In this document: positions 19,177 to 27,178 of the stretch, one piece after another
Numbering within the stretch: the first letter of the stretch is position 1
How the letters are laid out: the number at the start of each line of letters is the position of its first letter
NCBI GenBank assembly: GCA_934667505.1
Contig: CAKULY010000013.1
Location: forward strand, 1 to 56,603
Length of the DNA: 56,603 bases
Origin: an uncultured Treponema sp.
GTDB taxonomy: Bacteria; Spirochaetota; Spirochaetia; Treponematales; Treponemataceae
Direction of reading: 5' to 3'
The notes under the pieces: model-generated
Told to the model about the DNA's origin: nothing
Seen by the model: only the letters and a program-made list of their open reading frames with translations
Databases searched by the model: none
Position numbers and translations under genes: made by a program

Positions 19177-19790
19177 TATTTATTTCCAAGTATAGGTTCA
19201 AGAATTTTTCTTAATTCAGGGTCTTTATTAAAATAGTTTTCTTCAAGCTCTTTTTTAGAAAGCCCGACAAGCTCGTGGCTCATGTAATGAATCCAACGGT
19301 CTTCTTCTGGTTTTGAGATAACGAACTTCCTGCACCAGTAATCTGGCAAGATTGGCAATTTTTCTCTGTAAGTAAATTCTTTGTAGTCGTGCACAACAAC
19401 TTTTATATTTTCCCTAGGAACGCCATAATCCAACAAGATATTTACAAGAGCATTAATGGTGTGTCCTGTGTCAAAAATGTCATCCACCAAAAGAATTTTG
19501 TCTCCAGGCCTAAGGTTCGCAGGCGGATAAGTCCAGCCGTCAACATAAACTCTAGGAGTTGCCTGGCGGACATCTGAATATGAGCGGGCAACAACTGCCG
19601 CGTACAAAACAGGATGATGGTCTTTTCTGACAATTTTATAATACTCGCTTATAACGTTTGCCATATACGCGCCGCCGCGCAAAGAGCAGTAGATAACGTC
19701 TGGAGTAAATGAATCTTCATTGTACATTTTATATGCTATTTTTAAAGCATCGTTTCTAACAGTTTCATAAGGTAAAAATTCTTTAATCAT
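19176..19790 (-). CDS. Phosphoribosyltransferase (hypoxanthine/xanthine type)
   Basis: This is a type I phosphoribosyltransferase of 204 residues from ATG 19790, chosen because GAGGA lies 5 bp before it; the frame stays open upstream to 19844 but that extension is hydrophobic and lacks a ribosome site. The PRPP-binding loop is 'ILLVDDIFDTGHTINAL'. 'DVIYCSLRGGAYMANVI' supplies the flexible-loop region. It probably salvages a purine base with PRPP, though the exact base cannot be assigned. It is first in an operon with the 704-residue gene (one-base overlap) and rnhB. Confidence 0.85.
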   Translation of the reverse strand: MIKEFLPYETVRNDALKIAYKMYNEDSFTPDVIYCSLRGGAYMANVISEYYKIVRKDHHPVLYAAVVARSYSDVRQATPRVYVDGWTYPPANLRPGDKILLVDDIFDTGHTINALVNILLDYGVPRENIKVVVHDYKEFTYREKLPILPDYWCRKFVISKPEEDRWIHYMSHELVGLSKKELEENYFNKDPELRKILEPILGNK

Positions 19791-19905
19791 ACATTCCTCG
19801 TAAAATACCATTAAAATTATAATATAAAATATCAGCATTTGCAAATACTGAATTATTTAATGAATTATTTAAACAGATGCGTATATCTTACTGCTCATCA
19901 AAAAC

Positions 19906-19948
19906 AAAAGGCTGAACGAAGAGATTCAAACTCGACATTCAGCCTTTT
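19906..19948 (-). terminator. Rho-independent terminator downstream of the pullulanase gene
   Basis: AAAAGGCTGAA (19906-19916) pairs with TTCAGCCTTTT (19938-19948), an 11-bp stem around a 21-nt loop. On the minus strand it is followed by TTTTGTTTTTG, 27 bp past the pullulanase stop. The plus strand also has a T-rich tail, so it may act in both directions. Confidence 0.8.
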
Positions 19949-19974
19949 ATAAAATTATTTTTTATTTTTAGAAA

Positions 19975-22848
19975 CTACTTTTTAATAATTATGAAAGACT
20001 TTGCTGGAACAGAAGAAAATTGCGCTTTCTGAGAAGAAATTACATAAGGTTCTACGTCTACGTCTACGTCATCAAGAATAAGACCAAAATAAGAGCCTGT
20101 AAGAGTTAATTTTGTATCAACAGTAACAAGATTTCCTTCAATTTTGTCAAAACTTACATCTTTGTCAGTTGCGTTAAACACAACTGCAAAACTTCCGTTA
20201 GCGCCATCAGCCTTGTAAAGGGTTACTCCTTTTTCCAAGGTTTCAGCTGCTACGCTAGTAGGTTTTCTGAATGCATCAAAATCTTTTCGCAAATGAATCA
20301 AACCTTTGTAAGTGTTGTAAACATCGCTGTACTTTTCTTTTAATGAAAGGTCAATTGTGTTTACATCATCAATATTGTATTTTCCAGCAGTGTTTGTCCA
20401 AGTAATTCCACCCTTTTTATCTGCAGAATAACTGTCTGGGCTGCCTTTCTTTGTTCTCATAAACTCTTGGCCACCATTGATGAATGGAGTTCCTTGGCTA
20501 AGGAAAACATAAGCCGCAGCAAGCTTGTTTTCTTTTTTGATAAGATTAACTTTATCTTCATCTTGCATAACAGAATTATAAAGATTTTCAAACTTTACAG
20601 CCCAGTCGCCGTCTCCAGATATAGAAGAATCCATTGAATACACAAGCTTGTCAAACAAAGTATAGTTGTCGTGGCATTCAACATAATGGAGTGCAAGACC
20701 TGTTTTTCCAGTTGCATTTCTGCTGTTTTTGGCTATTTTTTCACCTTTTAAACCAGATACAACATACCCATCCGTTGCTGTGCTAAAGTTTCCAACAAGC
20801 TGACTGTGATGCAATCCTCCAAAACCATCCGTTCCTTTTAAAGCATCGCGGAAGTCGTCGTCAAATGCACCGTAGCCATTACCATTAGTTCCTAATCCCG
20901 CAGAAACTGCAGATTTTGAGCTGTCAAGAGCTATAGTGCCTCCTGCCCACGGCTCGCCATAAACCAAAATACTAGGATCAATTTTATAAAGCTCGTCATA
21001 AATCGCCTTCATAGTATCTTTGTCATGAATACCCATAAGGTCAAAGCGGAATCCATTAATATGGTAGTCGTTCACCCAGTGTTTTAGAGAGTCAATCATA
21101 TACTTTTGAACCATTGCACGGTCGCTCGCAGTTTCGTTTCCACAACCAGAACCATTTGAATAAGAACCATCTGCATTTTGGCGATAGAAATAACCTGGAA
21201 CCGTTGAATCGTAAAGAGAACCTGTTAAAGTTCCTTTTGTGTGATTATATACAACGTCCATAATAACAGCAATTCCTGCATCGTGGAATGCTTTTATCAT
21301 CTCGCGAGCTTCCAGAACGGCTTGAGTTCCGTCTGTGTAATTATCTGTTACATAGCGTCCTTCTGGAACATTGTAGTGATATGGATTGTATCCCCAGTCG
21401 TAGTTTTTATTGCTATTCACCTGAGCATAATCGAACATTGGAAGAATCTGAACGTGGGTAATTCCCAAATCTTTAAGATGCTTTGCAAATTCGCCAGAGC
21501 CATTTGCGCCAAGCGCATTTGTTATATCTTTGAACTTTCCTGTAGAATCTTTTGAATACGCACGGCTCCAGTCGCGAATGTGCATTTCGTAAATCACAGC
21601 GTCATTGTAAGATGTGCTGGTAAATGGATTTGTATAAGCTGATTCCCAGCCAGCTGGCTTTGCAGAAGCGTCATCAATAGAAACTATTTGGCTTGCAACA
21701 GAATCAGGACCTGCCACAGTGTGCCAGATGTCAGAAACGTAATAAGTTTTATCTTCTACAGCAATTTTATACTTATAATATTTATAGCTAGATACATCTA
21801 CATTTTCTACAGTCCATACACCTGTAGTTGAATCCATAGCCATTTCAACCACGGCATCTTTTGTTGGAGCTGTTCCCCACTCTTCAGTTGTTTTACAAGG
21901 AGCGCCAAAGCCTTTTGTTTTGCTTGAATCATAAGCGGCAGCAGAATCTGCATAAAGCAATACATTTACAGATTTTGCAGTAGGCGCCCAAGTTTTAAAT
22001 GTCGCAGTAGTTCCGTTAAGAGCAAGACCTAAGCCTTCTACAGACTTTGCAGTATTGCCGTAAAGGTCGTCAATAAGCTTCATATCGATTCCAGCACGGA
22101 GCTCTTTTGTTTTGTAGGTTACTGTATATGGAAAGTTTAGAACGCTTGCTCCAGAAGAAGAAACGTCTGCAATTTCAAATGCGGCAGAATCATTAGAAAT
22201 GCTTATGCTTTCACCTGAAATTTTTAACAAAAGCTCTTTGCCGTTAGAATCTTTTACTGCAAGCTCTTCTTTTGCAATAGATTTTATAAGGCTTGTTACA
22301 AGCTTAAGTTTCGCTGTTTTTGCAGATTTATCGATAGAAGTTATAGAAGCGCTAAAAACTCCTACACAGTCATCGATTTTTTCGTAATATGCCATGCTGT
22401 TCCAGTTAAAGTAAAAACTGGCTGCAGCTTGAAATTTTGCTTTAGGAATTACAATATCACCTGTTTGTGGAGAACCATTATTATTTAGATTGTTGAACAA
22501 AATTCCTAAATCGTACTTAGGGTCTACTTTTAAAGTATAAGTATAGCAGTCGTAACCACTTTCTGTACCTTTTACCATTGCAAGGTCGCCTGGCCAAGTA
22601 GCTGAAGTATAGTTTGTATCAGAGCCAGCCTTTGCCCAAGCCCAAACACCAGGTTTTGTATTTGTAGAAGGAATTCCTAAAACACAAATTTTTAATTCTA
22701 CAGATGGATTTAATGTTACTGCCGCCCTAGAACTATCTTCGCTAAGCAGATTTCCACCAAAGCCATTAGAACAAGAAGAAAGTCCTGCAAAAAGTGAAAG
22801 TCCTAAAAAAACTGCAATAATTTTAGAAAGCATTTTATTTTTTTTCAT
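19975..22848 (-). CDS. Type I pullulanase, surface lipoprotein (GH13)
   Basis: This 957-residue protein hydrolyses alpha-1,6 branches of pullulan, glycogen or amylopectin. The signal peptide ends in a lipobox with Cys26 ('AGLSSC'). An N-terminal starch-binding module (about 45-155, with 'WAWAKAG' and 'ATWPGDLAM') is followed by an Ig-like spacer and a CBM48-type region ('ATFKTWAPTAKSVNVLLY'). The GH13 barrel carries the pullulanase signature 'YDWGYNP', 'VIMDVVYNH', the nucleophile in 'GFRFDLMGI', the acid/base in 'YGEPW', and 'VECHDN'. A beta-sandwich closes the protein. It starts 15 bp after a small lipoprotein gene, with SD GGAGGA. Its place on the inner or outer membrane is not shown. Confidence 0.95.
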   Translation of the reverse strand: MKKNKMLSKIIAVFLGLSLFAGLSSCSNGFGGNLLSEDSSRAAVTLNPSVELKICVLGIPSTNTKPGVWAWAKAGSDTNYTSATWPGDLAMVKGTESGYDCYTYTLKVDPKYDLGILFNNLNNNGSPQTGDIVIPKAKFQAAASFYFNWNSMAYYEKIDDCVGVFSASITSIDKSAKTAKLKLVTSLIKSIAKEELAVKDSNGKELLLKISGESISISNDSAAFEIADVSSSGASVLNFPYTVTYKTKELRAGIDMKLIDDLYGNTAKSVEGLGLALNGTTATFKTWAPTAKSVNVLLYADSAAAYDSSKTKGFGAPCKTTEEWGTAPTKDAVVEMAMDSTTGVWTVENVDVSSYKYYKYKIAVEDKTYYVSDIWHTVAGPDSVASQIVSIDDASAKPAGWESAYTNPFTSTSYNDAVIYEMHIRDWSRAYSKDSTGKFKDITNALGANGSGEFAKHLKDLGITHVQILPMFDYAQVNSNKNYDWGYNPYHYNVPEGRYVTDNYTDGTQAVLEAREMIKAFHDAGIAVIMDVVYNHTKGTLTGSLYDSTVPGYFYRQNADGSYSNGSGCGNETASDRAMVQKYMIDSLKHWVNDYHINGFRFDLMGIHDKDTMKAIYDELYKIDPSILVYGEPWAGGTIALDSSKSAVSAGLGTNGNGYGAFDDDFRDALKGTDGFGGLHHSQLVGNFSTATDGYVVSGLKGEKIAKNSRNATGKTGLALHYVECHDNYTLFDKLVYSMDSSISGDGDWAVKFENLYNSVMQDEDKVNLIKKENKLAAAYVFLSQGTPFINGGQEFMRTKKGSPDSYSADKKGGITWTNTAGKYNIDDVNTIDLSLKEKYSDVYNTYKGLIHLRKDFDAFRKPTSVAAETLEKGVTLYKADGANGSFAVVFNATDKDVSFDKIEGNLVTVDTKLTLTGSYFGLILDDVDVDVEPYVISSQKAQFSSVPAKSFIIIKK

Positions 22849-22863
22849 CTTATTCCTCCAAAA

Positions 22864-23634
22864 TTAAAGTGCAAACAAGAAATTGTTAGAAGTAAAATTA
22901 AGCTCGCTTTCTGTATTAGAACTTAATGCGGCCCGCTCAGAAACTGTCTGCTCTGTTTCAAAAATCATATAGTACAGAACATTTTCTGAATCAAGTTTTG
23001 ACCAATAAAAAGGAACTTCGCCTACTAAAATCCAGCCATTATCGTTTGAATATTCTGAATAAGCGTCTTTTCCGTTTAGAGAAAAAGAAACCATTCCATT
23101 TTTATTAAACTTAAAGGAAGCTTTGTATTTTTCGGATTCCCAATTATTAAACAAAGAAGTTTTATCGGCATTTGAATCCACAAGGCTAAGCATATCACTT
23201 ATAACTACAGGAATGTTTTTATCGCCTTTTTTAGCAGTTGAAATGTAATAATACAATGAAATTTCGCCAAGTTTTATAGTAACTTTTCCTGTCTTAGAAT
23301 CATAGGTAAAATCTGTTGGAACAGAATATTCTGTTTTCTTTATAGTTATTTTGGATTGTTTTTCTGTACCTTTATAAAGAGAATAAGTTCCTTCTTTTTC
23401 GGAAGTAAAAGTATATTCTTCATAGTAAACATCAGTTGAACCGTTTAAATTTACAACTTTATTTTTTATAACAGTTTTTGCCGTAGTTTTTGGCAATTCA
23501 GAAGAACCTGAAGCATTGTAATCTACAGTTTCCTTCCCCCCCCCTTCATCATCTGCGTCAGTTTTGCAGCCAAAAATGCTAACTGCAACAACACAGAACA
23601 ATGGCAAAAGCCATTTCAAGACATTCTTTTTCAT
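22864..23634 (-). CDS. Lipoprotein of unknown function with a G9 tract near its N-terminus
   Basis: The start is ATG 23634, after a perfect GGAGGA; the open frame reaches 23688 but that extension has no such site. The 256-residue product has a lipobox 'VSIFGC' with Cys23. The mature part is beta-rich and Lys/Ser-rich ('YTFTSEKEGTYSLYKGTEK', 'DFTYDSKTGKVTIKLGEIS', 'GKDAYSEYSNDNGWILVGE'). I recognise no domain. Codons 31-33 (GGG GGG GGG) form a run of nine G that could slip. It is co-transcribed with the pullulanase gene 15 bp downstream and may belong to the same starch-use function. Confidence 0.82.
   Translation of the reverse strand: MKKNVLKWLLPLFCVVAVSIFGCKTDADDEGGGKETVDYNASGSSELPKTTAKTVIKNKVVNLNGSTDVYYEEYTFTSEKEGTYSLYKGTEKQSKITIKKTEYSVPTDFTYDSKTGKVTIKLGEISLYYYISTAKKGDKNIPVVISDMLSLVDSNADKTSLFNNWESEKYKASFKFNKNGMVSFSLNGKDAYSEYSNDNGWILVGEVPFYWSKLDSENVLYYMIFETEQTVSERAALSSNTESELNFTSNNFLFAL
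23536..23544 (-). repeat. Homopolymeric G9 tract within the lipoprotein gene
   Basis: Nine consecutive C on the plus strand encode Gly31-33, eight residues after the lipidated Cys. Loss of one G gives a stop (TAG) six codons on; gain of one G gives a stop (TGA) about 13 codons later. Either change would switch the lipoprotein off. It is the longest G/C run I noticed in this AT-rich window. Confidence 0.7.
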
Positions 23635-23806
23635 GTTTCCTCCAAAGAAATTTGAAAATTGTTCTAATCTTAAACCCTCGTTTCTCAATTTTATAATCAG
23701 ATAATGATAACATATCTTTAAAAAAAAGGAAGTAAAATATTTAAGTGGAATAGTTAAATTGCGGCTGTTAGATTTTTACTTTTATCATAAGCATCAAGGT
23801 AAACAA

Positions 23807-23865
23807 AAAAACTATGCAATCTTGCAAGCCCATTTAATGAACAAGTTTTTGACTGCATAGTTTTT
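23807..23865 (-). terminator. Terminator downstream of the ABC binding-protein gene
   Basis: AAAAACTATGCA (23807-23818) pairs with TGCATAGTTTTT (23854-23865). The 35-nt loop holds an internal CTTGCAAG hairpin. On the minus strand it ends in a run of T, 58 bp beyond the stop at 23923. The rest of the 288-bp gap to the lipoprotein gene is AT-rich, with a TATAAA promoter candidate near 23690. Confidence 0.65.
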
Positions 23866-23922
23866 CATGTCGAAAGCGATTAAAAAAAATGAATAAAAGC
23901 TATGAAAGTGTTTTTATCTTTC

Positions 23923-24747
23923 TTAAAGCTGTCCGCCTTCCACAACAAGGGCATCCGCATTTGACGCAGGACCGTAAACGCTTCTGAGAGTAGCTTCGTA
24001 GTCGGCATGGAAGAAGTTTTCTTTTCCAAGATTCTTGATTTCATCGTTCAGCCAGTTTAATAAAGAAGCATTTCCTTTTGTAACCGCAGGAGCGATGGTG
24101 TCGAGCTCGCCAAGGGATTCGATTCCTACCGCAAATCCTGGATTTTCAATTGCCCAGGCAAGAACTTCTGTATTATCTGTTGAAAGAGCAACTCCTCTGC
24201 CATCAAGCAACGCGTTGTATGCTTCTGAATACTGGTCGAACTTTAAGAGTTTTACTTCTGGATAGTTATTTGTAAAATAAGTCTCGGCTGTAGTTCCTTT
24301 TGAAACAATCAAAGTCTTGCCTTTAAGCTGCTCTACATCCGTAATAAGATTTTTTTCGTTTGAAACAACACCAAGAGCGCACTTCATGTAAGGAAGCGCA
24401 AAATCAACTTTTTCTGCCCGTGCAGGAGTCACTGTGAAGTTTGCAAGTGTAATGTCAACCTTTCCTGTCTCTAAAACTTCTACTCGAGCAGCAGCTTCAA
24501 CTGGCACATATTTTATTTTTACACCTAAATCTTTTGCGATTCGCTCTGCAAAATAAACATCGTAGCCCTGGTATTTTCCGTATTCATCAACATATCCAAA
24601 CGGCTTTTTATCGCTAAAAACTGCGACTTTAATAGTCTTGCTTTTTTTAATCTGTTCTACAGTTCTGAATTTTGGCTTTGCAGAAAGCGCAGAAACCGAA
24701 AACAACAAGGCAGCAACTGCTGTAACTTTTAAAAAAGTTTTTTTCAT
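23923..24747 (-). CDS. Amino-acid ABC transporter substrate-binding protein (SBP family 3)
   Basis: This 274-residue protein has an N-terminal signal peptide (hydrophobic about 8-22, likely cleavage after 'SALSA') and then a periplasmic binding protein of the family 3 solute-binding type: 'IKVAVFSDKKPFGYVDEYGKYQGYDVYFAERIAKD' gives the first lobe with the ligand-site Tyr/Phe, and 'ANFTVTPARAEKVDFALPY' is the family signature. It captures a polar amino acid for the two permeases and ATPase upstream. It lies last in the transport cluster, 194 bp after the ATPase gene. A shared 16-nt motif lies 21 bp before its start, so it may have its own promoter. Substrate unknown. Confidence 0.92.
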   Translation of the reverse strand: MKKTFLKVTAVAALLFSVSALSAKPKFRTVEQIKKSKTIKVAVFSDKKPFGYVDEYGKYQGYDVYFAERIAKDLGVKIKYVPVEAAARVEVLETGKVDITLANFTVTPARAEKVDFALPYMKCALGVVSNEKNLITDVEQLKGKTLIVSKGTTAETYFTNNYPEVKLLKFDQYSEAYNALLDGRGVALSTDNTEVLAWAIENPGFAVGIESLGELDTIAPAVTKGNASLLNWLNDEIKNLGKENFFHADYEATLRSVYGPASNADALVVEGGQL

Positions 24748-24768
24748 AATTTACTCCTGTGATAAAGC

Positions 24769-24784
24769 TTGCAACGCAAACTTA
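24769..24784 (-). promoter_or_regulatory. Shared 16-nt upstream motif, ABC binding-protein copy
   Basis: On the minus strand this is TAAGTTTGCGTTGCAA, ending 21 bp before the start codon and just upstream of the Shine-Dalgarno AGGAG. The sequence is identical to the cheW and tmk copies. It may give this gene its own promoter apart from the transport operon. Confidence 0.5.
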
Positions 24785-24852
24785 TGATATAGCAAAAGAA
24801 TTACAACTGTCTGCATATTTGAAATGTGAAATCCTTTTGTGTTTTTTTTACA

Positions 24853-24871
24853 ACCTACTAAAATAGTAGGT
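24853..24871. promoter_or_regulatory. Perfect inverted repeat between ATPase and binding-protein genes
   Basis: ACCTACTA (24853-24860) and TAGTAGGT (24864-24871) form a perfect 8-bp inverted repeat with a 3-nt spacer, about 106 bp upstream of the binding-protein gene. There is no following T-run, so it looks more like an operator than a terminator. The rest of the 194-bp gap is AT-rich. Confidence 0.45.
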
Positions 24872-24941
24872 ATATACAAATATATACAATCCTTATTAAA
24901 TTATGTCAATATAATCTAGCATTTTTTTTTAATTTCTACAG

Positions 24942-25697
24942 TCACGAATGTCGGCGACTTTTAAATTCAAAGTTGCTCAGAAATTTTTTTGCGCGCTCAG
25001 TTTTAGGATTTGTCCAAAATTCTTCTGGGGTGCTGGTTTCTACGATTTCGCCTTCGTCCATAAAAACAATTTTATCTGCAACGGCGCGGGCAAACTGCAT
25101 TTGATGAGTGACAATCAGCATGGTCTTTCCGTCGTTAGCAAGCCCCATCATAACATCAAGAACTTCACGAACCATTTCCGGGTCAAGAGCGGCTGTAACC
25201 TCATCAAAGAGCATTACTTCCGGGTGAAGGCATAACATTCTAACAATTGCGACACGCTGCTTTTGTCCTCCGGAAAGCTGGCGTGGATAAGCATTCTTTT
25301 TGTCACAAAGACCTACACGGTTCAGCCACATTTCTGCTTCTTTTCGAACTTCGTCCATATTTAAATTCAGATTATGGGCGTGCTTTGGTCCGAGCAAAAT
25401 GTTTTTCATTACGTTAAGGTGCGGAAAAAGGTCATAGCTTTGAAAGACCATTCCAATCTTTTGCCTTACAAGATGCATATCTTTCTTTCTGTTGGAAATA
25501 ATTTCTCCGTCCAAGAGAATTTCGCCTTCTTGAATTGATTCAAGTCCGTTTATGCAGCGCAGCAATGTAGACTTTCCGCAGCCAGAAGGACCAAGTATGA
25601 CTATGACTTCGCCCTTATTGACATTCAAGTTTATTCCTTTAAGAATTTGACTTTCACCGAACGACTTTTTTATATTTTTTATTTCTAATAACGGCAT
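24942..25697 (-). CDS. Amino-acid ABC transporter ATP-binding protein
   Basis: This 251-residue ATPase powers the amino-acid importer. It carries Walker A 'GPSGCGKSTLL', the signature 'LSGGQKQRVAIVR', Walker B 'VMLFDEVTAALD' and the switch histidine in 'IVTHQM'. The start at ATG 25697 is chosen because AGGGG precedes it by 6 bp; the frame also opens at TTG 25703 without a better site. It lies between the second permease gene and the binding-protein gene. Confidence 0.95.
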   Translation of the reverse strand: MPLLEIKNIKKSFGESQILKGINLNVNKGEVIVILGPSGCGKSTLLRCINGLESIQEGEILLDGEIISNRKKDMHLVRQKIGMVFQSYDLFPHLNVMKNILLGPKHAHNLNLNMDEVRKEAEMWLNRVGLCDKKNAYPRQLSGGQKQRVAIVRMLCLHPEVMLFDEVTAALDPEMVREVLDVMMGLANDGKTMLIVTHQMQFARAVADKIVFMDEGEIVETSTPEEFWTNPKTERAKKFLSNFEFKSRRHS

Positions 25698-25721
25698 ATC
25701 CAACCCCTGATATTCTAAAAA

Positions 25722-25752
25722 GCATAATATTTTTTAGCTTCAAAAATTATGC
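25722..25752 (-). repeat. Intergenic hairpin between permease and ATPase genes
   Basis: GCATAAT (25722-25728) pairs with ATTATGC (25746-25752), and inner TTTTT/AAAAA extend the stem. It sits between the second permease stop and the ATPase start. It may be an mRNA-stability or weak attenuation structure. Confidence 0.35.
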
Positions 25753-25761
25753 AAAAGAACT

Positions 25762-26463
25762 TTATTGTTTCTGTCTCTTTTCTATTTGTCTTGCGACAAG
25801 ACTTAAAATCCAACAGACAAAAAAGTACATCATAAAAATTACAAAATACACTGCAATTGAAGCTGTCGGCTTTGTAAGCCGGTTCGCTTCAATAATCTGC
25901 TGGCCAATTTTCACAACTTCGATAACGCCTACAAAAACTACCAGAGAAGTTGTTTTTATCATTCTAGTAATAAGGTTCATGCTCAAAGGAATAAGCGAGC
26001 GCAACGTCTGCGGTATAATAATGTACATAAAAACCTGTCGCTCTGTAAGACCGATTGCTCTTGCGCTTTCGTACTGATGAGACGGAACGCTTTCCAGCGC
26101 GCCGCGCACTAAATCTCCCATCTCGGCAGTTCCCCAAAGCGTAAAAACAAGAATAGAAGCCGCTTCTCCAGATAAAGATATGCCGAACATTCTAGTAAGC
26201 CCATAATACGCTACAAAGAGCAAAACCAGCTGAGGCATAATTCTCATGACTTCAAGATAAATTTTACACAAGGCACGAACAACTTTATTCTTGCAGGTCA
26301 TCAACATTCCAAAAAGGAAACCTAGTATAATGGAAAAAGCGACGGACACAAGCGCAATCCACACAGTTGTCCAAAGGCCAGCCAAAAGCCTTTGAAAATT
26401 TGTTCCCATCGACAGCACGCTAAAAGCTTCCTTTATGGCATTAATTCTGTCCAAACTGTGCAT
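25762..26463 (-). CDS. Amino-acid ABC transporter permease (second)
   Basis: This 233-residue inner-membrane protein has about five transmembrane helices and the HisM/GlnP-type loop ('EVMRIMPQLVLLFVAYYGL', then the EAA-type motif 'ESARAIGLTERQVFMYIIIPQTLR'). It pairs with the upstream permease to form the membrane channel. The start is ATG 26463: an AGGAGG lies 7 bp before it, a better match than the start at 26484. It overlaps the previous gene by 23 bp. Confidence 0.93.
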   Translation of the reverse strand: MHSLDRINAIKEAFSVLSMGTNFQRLLAGLWTTVWIALVSVAFSIILGFLFGMLMTCKNKVVRALCKIYLEVMRIMPQLVLLFVAYYGLTRMFGISLSGEAASILVFTLWGTAEMGDLVRGALESVPSHQYESARAIGLTERQVFMYIIIPQTLRSLIPLSMNLITRMIKTTSLVVFVGVIEVVKIGQQIIEANRLTKPTASIAVYFVIFMMYFFVCWILSLVARQIEKRQKQ

Positions 26464-27103
26464 ATCGCAACCTCCTTTCAGCAAAGGCTGCCAATATGGA
26501 AACTGGCAAAAGCAGAATCAGATAAGAAACGCAAAGAAGCGTCAAAGCTTCGTCGGTTTTGTAGTAAAGTCCGATTAAGTCTTTTGCAACGAACATTAAA
26601 TCGGCAAGAGCAACTGCGCTGAAAACAGAAGTTTCCTTTATAAGAAACATTATATTTGCGCAAAAACCTGGAATTGAAACAGAAACGGCCTGAGGAAGAA
26701 TTACATATTGTGTTATCTGGCGGCGGGTAAGTCCTATGCACTGCGCGCTTTCTATTTGAATTCTTGAAACAGATTCAAGAGCGGAGCGAAAAGTTTCTTC
26801 CATATAACTTCCGCCCAAAAATGTAAGCCCTATCACCGCGCACTGAACAGACGACAATTTAATACCCATTCGGGGAAAAGCGAAATATAGAAAAAAAAGC
26901 TGAATCAAAAGCGGTGTGTTCCTTGAAAATTCAATGTAAACACTGACAATTTGACGCAAAAAAGGCACCTTAAAATATTTTATAAGTGCGCAAACGAGGC
27001 CTGCAACTACCGATAAAAGAATTCCAATTGTAGCCAAGCGCAACGTAAGGCCTGCAGCTTCAACATACATTGGAACAACTTTTTTAATGAATTCAAAGTC
27101 CAT
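26441..27103 (-). CDS. Amino-acid ABC transporter permease (first)
   Basis: This 220-residue polytopic inner-membrane protein is the other half of the importer channel. It carries 'IEFSRNTPLLIQLFFLYFAFP', typical of polar amino-acid permeases, and the ATPase-contact motif 'ESAQCIGLTRRQITQYVILPQAV'. It is first in the four-gene cluster (permease, permease, ATPase, binding protein). The 75-bp gap upstream holds a 9-bp hairpin that may end the avtA transcript. Confidence 0.93.
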   Translation of the reverse strand: MDFEFIKKVVPMYVEAAGLTLRLATIGILLSVVAGLVCALIKYFKVPFLRQIVSVYIEFSRNTPLLIQLFFLYFAFPRMGIKLSSVQCAVIGLTFLGGSYMEETFRSALESVSRIQIESAQCIGLTRRQITQYVILPQAVSVSIPGFCANIMFLIKETSVFSAVALADLMFVAKDLIGLYYKTDEALTLLCVSYLILLLPVSILAAFAERRLRYAQFGQN

Positions 27104-27131
27104 AAAACACGATATTTTAAGTTTTTAGAAA

Positions 27132-27168
27132 ACTTTAGTCAATGTAAACAATATAGCAAGACTAAAGT
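27132..27168 (-). terminator. Weak terminator-like hairpin between avtA and the ABC importer
   Basis: ACTTTAGTC (27132-27140) pairs perfectly with GACTAAAGT (27160-27168) across a 19-nt loop. On the minus strand TTTTCTAAAAAC follows. The stem is A/T-rich and the T-run short, so termination would be incomplete. It lies in the 75-bp gap downstream of avtA. Confidence 0.4.
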
Positions 27169-27178
27169 CGAGCTAATC

